The translations under genes were made by a program, and so were the position numbers. Below are positions 5,300 to 9,243 of a stretch of DNA of 9,243 nt, one piece after another (within the stretch, counting starts at the first letter, position 1; every line of letters starts with the position of its first letter). Where the stretch lies: NCBI GenBank assembly GCA_034433305.1, contig DAOUAM010000026.1, positions 1-9,243 of the forward strand, given 5' to 3'. Below the pieces are notes generated by a model, which worked only from the letters and a program-made list of their open reading frames with translations, ran no database searches and was not told the origin of the DNA. Source of the stretch: DAOUAM01 sp034433305. Lineage in GTDB: Bacteria; Chloroflexota; Dehalococcoidia; Lucifugimonadales; DAOUAM01.

Positions 5300-7150
5300 A
5301 TGGCCTACCAGGGTTCCCAGGTACAGTACGACGTCATCTGCCAGCAGGATGTCATGGTGCCCATGCGCGACGGCATCCGGCTCGCCACGGACATCTACTT
5401 CCCGGCCAGCGGCGGGCGTCGCGCGGAGGGCCACTTCCCGGTCATCCTGGAGCGCACGCCCTACAACAAGGCCTCGCCCGTCAACGTCACCAAGGGCAAG
5501 TTCTTCGCCCGCCGGGGCTACGTCTGCGCCATCCAGGACGTGCGAGGGCGCTTCAGGTCCGAGGGCGAGTGGTACCCCTTCGCCAGAGAGGCGCCCGACG
5601 GCTACGACACGGTGGAGTGGCTGGGCACGCAGCCCTGGAGCAATGGCAAGGTGGGCACCATGGGCGACTCCTACGCCGGCAGCGACCAGTCGGCCCTGGC
5701 GACCCTGGCCCCGCCGCACCTGGCCACCATGATCGTGGCCGTGGGCGCCTCCAACTACTACCACTCCTCCATGCGGCACAACGGCTGCCTGGAGCAGCGC
5801 TTCCACGTGTACGCCTTCCGCATGGCCATCACCAGCAAGGAGGCCGAGGCCGACGCCGCGCTGCGCATGGCCCTCATTCGCATGTTCTCCGACAGGATGC
5901 CAGAGCTGGTGCACCAGTTCCCGCTGAAGGAAGGGGCAACGCTCCTCAGCAGGCTCCCGTCCTGCGAGCGCTGGGCCATTGACATCGCCACCCACGGCGA
6001 GTACGACGACTACTGGAAGCAGCGGGGCTATGCGCCCTCGGAGTACTACCAGGAGCACGCCGACGTGCCCACCCTCTACCTGGGCGGCTGGTACGACTCC
6101 TACGCCCGCAACACCTGCGAGAGCTTCGTGAAGCTCAGCAAGCTGAAGAAGTCGCCCCAGCGGCTGCTCATGGGGCCGTGGACCCACGGGCGCTACGAGG
6201 TCACCTTCGCCGGCGACCTGGACTTCGGCACCGAGGCCCACATCAACTACCTGGACCTGAAACTGGCCTGGTTCGACCACTATTTGAAGGGCCTGCGCAC
6301 CGAGGCAGCCGACTGGCCGCCGGTGCGCATCTTCACCATGGGCGCGGGCGACGGCGGCCGCGTCATCCTGGGCGCGCCCGGCGAGCGCTCCGACTATCCG
6401 GGCAAGGTCAACTGCGGCGGCTTCTGGCGCGACGCGCGCGACTGGCCGCTGCCCAGCACCGACTTCACGCCCTACTACCTGCACGCCGGCGGGCTGCTCT
6501 CGCCCAGCAAGCCCGAGGACGGCAAGGAGCCGGCCAGCGGCTTCACCTTCGACCCCCGCAACCCGGTACCCACCATAGGCGGCGGCATCTCGGCGGCGGA
6601 CTCCGTCATGCGGCCCGGCGCCTTCGATCAGCGCGGCCGGCCCGACTTCTTCGGCTGCCGGGACACGCTGCCCCTGGCGCTGCGGCCCGACGTGCTGACC
6701 TTCCAGACGCCGCCGCTGGACGGGGACGTGGAGGTGACAGGCCCCATCGAGATGCACCTGTGGGCGTCGTCCTCCGCCGTGGACACAGACTTCACCGCCA
6801 AGCTGGTGGATGTGTACCCACCCACGCGGGACTTCCCGGAAGGGCTGGCTATCAACATCACCGACTCCGTCATCCGCGCCCGCTACCGCAACGGCTGGGA
6901 GCAGCCGGAGTTCCTGACGCCAGGCCAGCCTTACGAGTTCGTCTTCCAGCTATACCCGACGTCCATCGTCTTTCAGAAGGGGCACCGGATACGGGTGGAC
7001 ATCAGCAGCAGCAACTGGCCGCGCTTTGACGTCAACCCCAACACCGGCGGGCCTCTGGGCCGCGACCGTGGCTACGTCGTCGCCCGCCAGGCCATCTACC
7101 ACAGCGCCGAGCGGCCTTCCTGCATCCTGTTGCCGGTGCAGCGGCGATAA
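5300..7150 (+). CDS. CocE/NonD-family serine hydrolase (X-Pro dipeptidyl-peptidase S15 type)
   Basis: This 616-residue alpha/beta hydrolase belongs to the family of cocaine esterase CocE and related acyl hydrolases (Pfam Peptidase_S15 followed by PepX_C). The catalytic triad is readable: nucleophile S124 in GTMGDSYAG, D266 in LGGWYDSYARN and H296 in MGPWTHGRYE. Y55 in ERTPYNK sits where CocE has its oxyanion-hole tyrosine. The N-terminal entry motif MPMRDGIRLATDIYFP-like (about 19-35) and DVRGRFRSEGEW (80-91) are family hallmarks. The C-terminal jelly-roll domain (about residues 350-612) carries EVTGPIEMHLWASS and ends with KGHRIRVDISSSNWPRFDVN-like strands. No signal peptide is visible, so it is probably cytoplasmic. 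GGAGGG lies 7 nt before ATG 5300. It stands alone between a divergent gene and a repeat-filled convergent gap. It probably hydrolyses an ester or amide; the substrate is not readable. Confidence 0.92.
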   Translation: MAYQGSQVQYDVICQQDVMVPMRDGIRLATDIYFPASGGRRAEGHFPVILERTPYNKASPVNVTKGKFFARRGYVCAIQDVRGRFRSEGEWYPFAREAPDGYDTVEWLGTQPWSNGKVGTMGDSYAGSDQSALATLAPPHLATMIVAVGASNYYHSSMRHNGCLEQRFHVYAFRMAITSKEAEADAALRMALIRMFSDRMPELVHQFPLKEGATLLSRLPSCERWAIDIATHGEYDDYWKQRGYAPSEYYQEHADVPTLYLGGWYDSYARNTCESFVKLSKLKKSPQRLLMGPWTHGRYEVTFAGDLDFGTEAHINYLDLKLAWFDHYLKGLRTEAADWPPVRIFTMGAGDGGRVILGAPGERSDYPGKVNCGGFWRDARDWPLPSTDFTPYYLHAGGLLSPSKPEDGKEPASGFTFDPRNPVPTIGGGISAADSVMRPGAFDQRGRPDFFGCRDTLPLALRPDVLTFQTPPLDGDVEVTGPIEMHLWASSSAVDTDFTAKLVDVYPPTRDFPEGLAINITDSVIRARYRNGWEQPEFLTPGQPYEFVFQLYPTSIVFQKGHRIRVDISSSNWPRFDVNPNTGGPLGRDRGYVVARQAIYHSAERPSCILLPVQRR

Positions 7151-7166
7151 CAAAGTGTGGGCGCAG

Positions 7167-7243
7167 CCAGCCCCCTCTCTGGCTCTCCCCCAGAGGGGGC
7201 GAGGACAGTCCCTGCCCCTGTGGGGGAAGGTGAGGAAGAGGGC
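7167..7243. repeat. GC-rich palindromic intergenic repeat, copy A
   Basis: This 77-nt unit matches the two tandem copies at 9005-9170 almost base for base over its first 38 nt. Its main stem is GCCCCCTCT (7170-7178) with AGAGGGGGC (7192-7200), and a second weaker CCCC/GGGG stem lies at 7215-7225. It fills most of the 123-nt gap between the convergent hydrolase and serpin genes, so it may act as a bidirectional terminator. It has no coding content of its own. Confidence 0.85.
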
Positions 7244-7273
7244 ACTGTTGTGCATCAGGCGTGTCGGGATAGA

Positions 7274-8923
7274 TTACTGCTGCGGGTCCACTACCGTGCC
7301 CATGAATAGCACGCTGCCCGTCTGGTTGTCCCGGATGGCGAAGAAGAAGGGGCGGTCTGCCACGAAGCTGAAGCGCTCCTGGGGCACCTGCGCCGACGTG
7401 ATGCCGATTATGACCGAGGTCACGCCTGCGGCCTCGGTGCCCTCCTCGTTGACGTCCACCACGGCCTTGTGCTTGACCTGCTGGATGTACAGCCGGGGCG
7501 GGATGGCCCGCATGCCCTCGAAGTTGGCCCGGTCAGGGTCGAAGGCCACCTCCATGCCCAGGGCCTTCAGCGCGTCATTCAGGCTGACTTCGTACTCGGA
7601 CTTGAAGCGTGGGATGACCACGTCGCCCTCGGTCTGTTTGAAGCGCGACATCCAGTCGGCCCAGCTTTCGGCGTCCAGGCCCTCCAGGAACTCCTTCAGG
7701 CTGGAGGACTCGTCGGGCAGGAAGATGTACATGCTCGTCCTGCCATCACCATAGGGCAGGCTGATGGCCTGGAACCCTTCGCCCTTCAGGTAGGGGTACT
7801 TGCCGGAGCGGGACATCATGGGGTGCTGCCTCTCGGAGCCGTCCAGCAGGTGGAAGGGCCGGTCGCGGGTCATGGCCTTGTCGAAGGACTGGGACCATTT
7901 GCCGTTGAAGTAGATGGCGTTGATCAGGAACATGACTGTGTCGGGGTCAATCTGGTCAACAATCTGCTTTATCTTGCCCCTGGTGCTCCTGTCCACCCAC
8001 TGGTTGATGGTGCCCGGCGCAGCGGGGCTGTTGAAGTCCAGGGAGGCAACCTCGGCGCCGTAGTGCTGCCGGTTGCGCTCCAGGAAGTCCTCCCTGAATT
8101 CCACGCCCTGGCGCGCCCACAGCGAGTTGGCGATGGAAAGCTCCACGCCGGCGCCCAGGCCCTGGAGGCTCTGGCGCAGGGCGGCGTTGGCCTTGTTGAC
8201 CTCCTCCAGGCCTAGCTGCTCCAGCCCCAGCACCCTGGCCATGGCGTCCCTGGTCTCGCCGGAAGCGCCGTTGTAGGTCATGGCCAGGGCCATGGCGATG
8301 CTCAGCGGCGAGGTGAACAGGTCCCTGTCGCCCTCTCGCCGGGCAAGCTCAGCGAACAGGTCGAACCCGAAGTCGGTGTTAGCTTTCACCAGTCTCTCGT
8401 CCACGGTTACCGGGCCGGCGGAGGCGTCGGCCTTGCTGACTACCAGCGTAGCGGTGTACTCGGTGCGTGGAGTGGGCGTCTCGGACATGGGGTAAGGCTT
8501 CAGCGCCGTTATCTTGATGCTGTAGCCGCCCACCTTGACGGAGGCCACGTCCTCGCGGCCTCCCTCCAGCACCAACTCGTGCAGGCCCAGGTCCTCGCCA
8601 GGGCGCGTGACATGGATGACTATGACAGCCCGGCCCTGCCAGACGCAGACCACGTTGGCCGGGCAGCGGGAGTCCTCCTTGACCTCCACGAACTCAATCT
8701 TATACCCCTGGGCGTCCACAAATGCCACCTGGCCCGGCTTGATATCGAAGGGCCTGTCCAGGGTGACCATGATGTCAATTATGGGCGTCGGCGACGGCAC
8801 GGGTGTGGCCGTGGGCGTCGGTGGCGCTGGTGTGGGCGTGGACGTTGGAGGCGCGGCCGGCGCGGGGTTGCACGCCGCCAGCGCCAGCACCACCAGTAAC
8901 GACAGGGCAATCAGAGCTTTCAT
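7274..8923 (-). CDS. Lipoprotein serpin with N-terminal two-cysteine domain
   Basis: This 549-residue secreted lipoprotein carries a C-terminal serine protease inhibitor domain. The signal peptide ends in a lipobox, LALAAC, with C18 as the lipid-modified residue. Residues 19-47 are a Pro/Thr/Ser linker. Residues about 50-165 form a beta-rich domain with a Cys pair (RCPANVVCVWQG, C87 and C93) that I do not recognise by name. Residues about 175-549 are a full serpin: FTSPLSIAMALAMTYNGA (203-220), FLINAIYFNGKW (332-343), VIPRFKSEYEVSLNDALKAL (436-455), and a C-terminal DRPFFFAIRDNQTGSVLFMG (523-542). The reactive-loop hinge EEGTEAAG (493-500) is of inhibitory type. Counting P17 as E493 puts the scissile bond at T509-S510, so the target may be an elastase- or subtilisin-like protease. 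AGAGGT (8936-8931), 7 nt before the ATG, fixes the start. Serpins are uncommon in bacteria and are often thought to protect the cell surface from foreign or own proteases. Confidence 0.94.
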   Translation of the reverse strand: MKALIALSLLVVLALAACNPAPAAPPTSTPTPAPPTPTATPVPSPTPIIDIMVTLDRPFDIKPGQVAFVDAQGYKIEFVEVKEDSRCPANVVCVWQGRAVIVIHVTRPGEDLGLHELVLEGGREDVASVKVGGYSIKITALKPYPMSETPTPRTEYTATLVVSKADASAGPVTVDERLVKANTDFGFDLFAELARREGDRDLFTSPLSIAMALAMTYNGASGETRDAMARVLGLEQLGLEEVNKANAALRQSLQGLGAGVELSIANSLWARQGVEFREDFLERNRQHYGAEVASLDFNSPAAPGTINQWVDRSTRGKIKQIVDQIDPDTVMFLINAIYFNGKWSQSFDKAMTRDRPFHLLDGSERQHPMMSRSGKYPYLKGEGFQAISLPYGDGRTSMYIFLPDESSSLKEFLEGLDAESWADWMSRFKQTEGDVVIPRFKSEYEVSLNDALKALGMEVAFDPDRANFEGMRAIPPRLYIQQVKHKAVVDVNEEGTEAAGVTSVIIGITSAQVPQERFSFVADRPFFFAIRDNQTGSVLFMGTVVDPQQ

Positions 8924-8971
8924 AGGGATAACCTCTGGACTGGTCTATCTGCGCTCTCGTAAGGCTGCATC

Positions 8972-8980
8972 TGTATAGTA
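8972..8980 (-). promoter_or_regulatory. Weak -10 candidate upstream of the serpin
   Basis: On the minus strand the sequence reads TACTATACA, giving overlapping -10-like hexamers TACTAT and TATACA about 50 nt before the serpin start. No convincing -35 box lies 16-18 nt further upstream. It is the only AT-rich box between the gene and the tandem repeats. Confidence 0.25.
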
Positions 8981-9004
8981 GACGCTTGTGGCGGCCTTTC
9001 TGTT

Positions 9005-9088
9005 CCAGCCCCCTCTCTGGCTCTCCCCCAGAGGGGGCGAGGACCCTCCCTGCCCCCTTTGGGGGAAGGCCAGGAAGGGGGCCAGAGG
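9005..9088. repeat. GC-rich palindromic intergenic repeat, copy B
   Basis: This 84-nt unit has the same start as copy A. It contains the stem GCCCCCTCT / AGAGGGGGC with a 13-nt loop, then a second palindrome CCCCC-TTT-GGGGG (9053-9065). It ends in GGGGGCCAGAGG and is followed directly by copy C in the same orientation. It lies upstream of the serpin gene. Confidence 0.88.
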
Positions 9089-9170
9089 CCAGCCCCCTCT
9101 CTGGCTCTCCCCCAGAGGGGGCGAGAATGTCCCTTCCCCTGTGGGGGAAGGTCAGGATGGGGGCCAGAGG
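9089..9170. repeat. GC-rich palindromic intergenic repeat, copy C
   Basis: This 82-nt unit is in tandem with copy B. The first 38 nt are nearly identical and the last 12 (GGGGGCCAGAGG) match exactly. The middle differs but keeps base pairing: CCTTCCCC (9132-9139) pairs with GGGGAAGG (9144-9151) around the loop TGTG. Different bases with the stem kept suggest selection on, or copying of, the folded form. Confidence 0.88.
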
Positions 9171-9219
9171 CCCGCCTTGAAGCTCCATCCCGGCCAGCCA
9201 TCAGCCTAGCGGCCTTCTG

Positions 9220-9243
9220 CCCTTCGCCCCAGGGGGCGAAGGG
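9220..9243. repeat. Eleven-base-pair palindrome at the right edge
   Basis: CCCTTCGCCCC (9220-9230) pairs perfectly with GGGGCGAAGGG (9233-9243) around AG. The structure runs to the last base of the window, so it may be the start of a longer element. It shares the CCCC/GGGGCGA theme with the repeat family but is not the same unit. Confidence 0.6.

Noticed and set aside
5002..5301. Possible 99-codon gene on the minus strand in the divergent region
   Set aside because: It has no Shine-Dalgarno, a Pro/Cys/Arg-rich composition and no hydrophobic core, and it overlaps the promoter and ribosome site of the hydrolase gene.
5282..6757. 491-codon minus-strand open frame across the CocE-type hydrolase
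   Set aside because: It is an antisense shadow: the plus strand encodes a full catalytic triad and two recognisable domains. The minus-strand product is a Val/Gly/Ala/His/Arg-rich string with no motif.
9005..9170. CRISPR array
   Set aside because: There are only two tandem units with no unique spacer between them, and the repeat unit is about 83 nt with internal palindromes, unlike CRISPR repeats.
8920..9201. Open frames on both strands through the tandem repeats
   Set aside because: Their products (SPPEGARTLP-like, PLWGRAREGAG-like) are translations of the palindromic repeat itself and not a gene.

Overview
This is a GC-rich bacterial window carrying six full-length genes, one probable gene end cut by the left edge, and a family of GC-rich palindromic intergenic repeats. 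No rRNA, tRNA, CRISPR array, transposase or phage gene was seen. The gene content suggests an uncultured member of the Chloroflexota, perhaps a Dehalococcoidia or SAR202-like lineage. The clues are a lipoprotein serpin with a Pro/Thr-rich linker, a cohesin-like membrane-anchored protein, a CocE/NonD hydrolase, an Ldh2-type dehydrogenase, and repeats of CCCCC/GGGGG blocks. That assignment is inference from gene style and not from a marker gene.

Layout. Positions 1-1250: the end of an upstream frame (stop at 63-65) overlaps the TTG start of a major facilitator transporter (62-1225). A hairpin over that gene's stop codon probably ends the transcript. Positions 1260-4395: a good sigma-70-type promoter (TTTACA, 17 nt, TACAAT) opens a tight three-gene operon. 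It encodes a phosphonoacetate hydrolase-like alkaline phosphatase superfamily enzyme (1319-2428), an Ldh2-family 2-hydroxyacid dehydrogenase (2453-3559) and a uronate dehydrogenase-like SDR (3607-4380). The operon converges on a small membrane-anchored cohesin-domain protein (4393-4893, minus strand), and the two stop codons form the ends of one short hairpin. Positions 4894-5299 are a divergent intergenic region with an extended -10 promoter for the next gene. Positions 5300-7150 encode a CocE/NonD-type serine hydrolase. Positions 7274-8923 (minus strand) encode a lipoprotein that joins a two-cysteine N-terminal domain to a complete serpin with an inhibitory-type hinge. One repeat copy lies in the convergent gap downstream of the serpin, two tandem copies lie upstream of it, and an 11-bp palindrome closes the window.

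How the genes may work together. The three-gene operon looks catabolic: a C-P bond or phosphoester hydrolase is co-transcribed with two NAD(P)-dependent dehydrogenases acting on hydroxyacid and sugar-acid type substrates. A coupled pathway on an unidentified phosphonate or sugar-acid compound is the most interesting reading, but the shared substrate is not shown by the sequence. The serpin and cohesin proteins are probably surface-anchored and not functionally linked to that operon.
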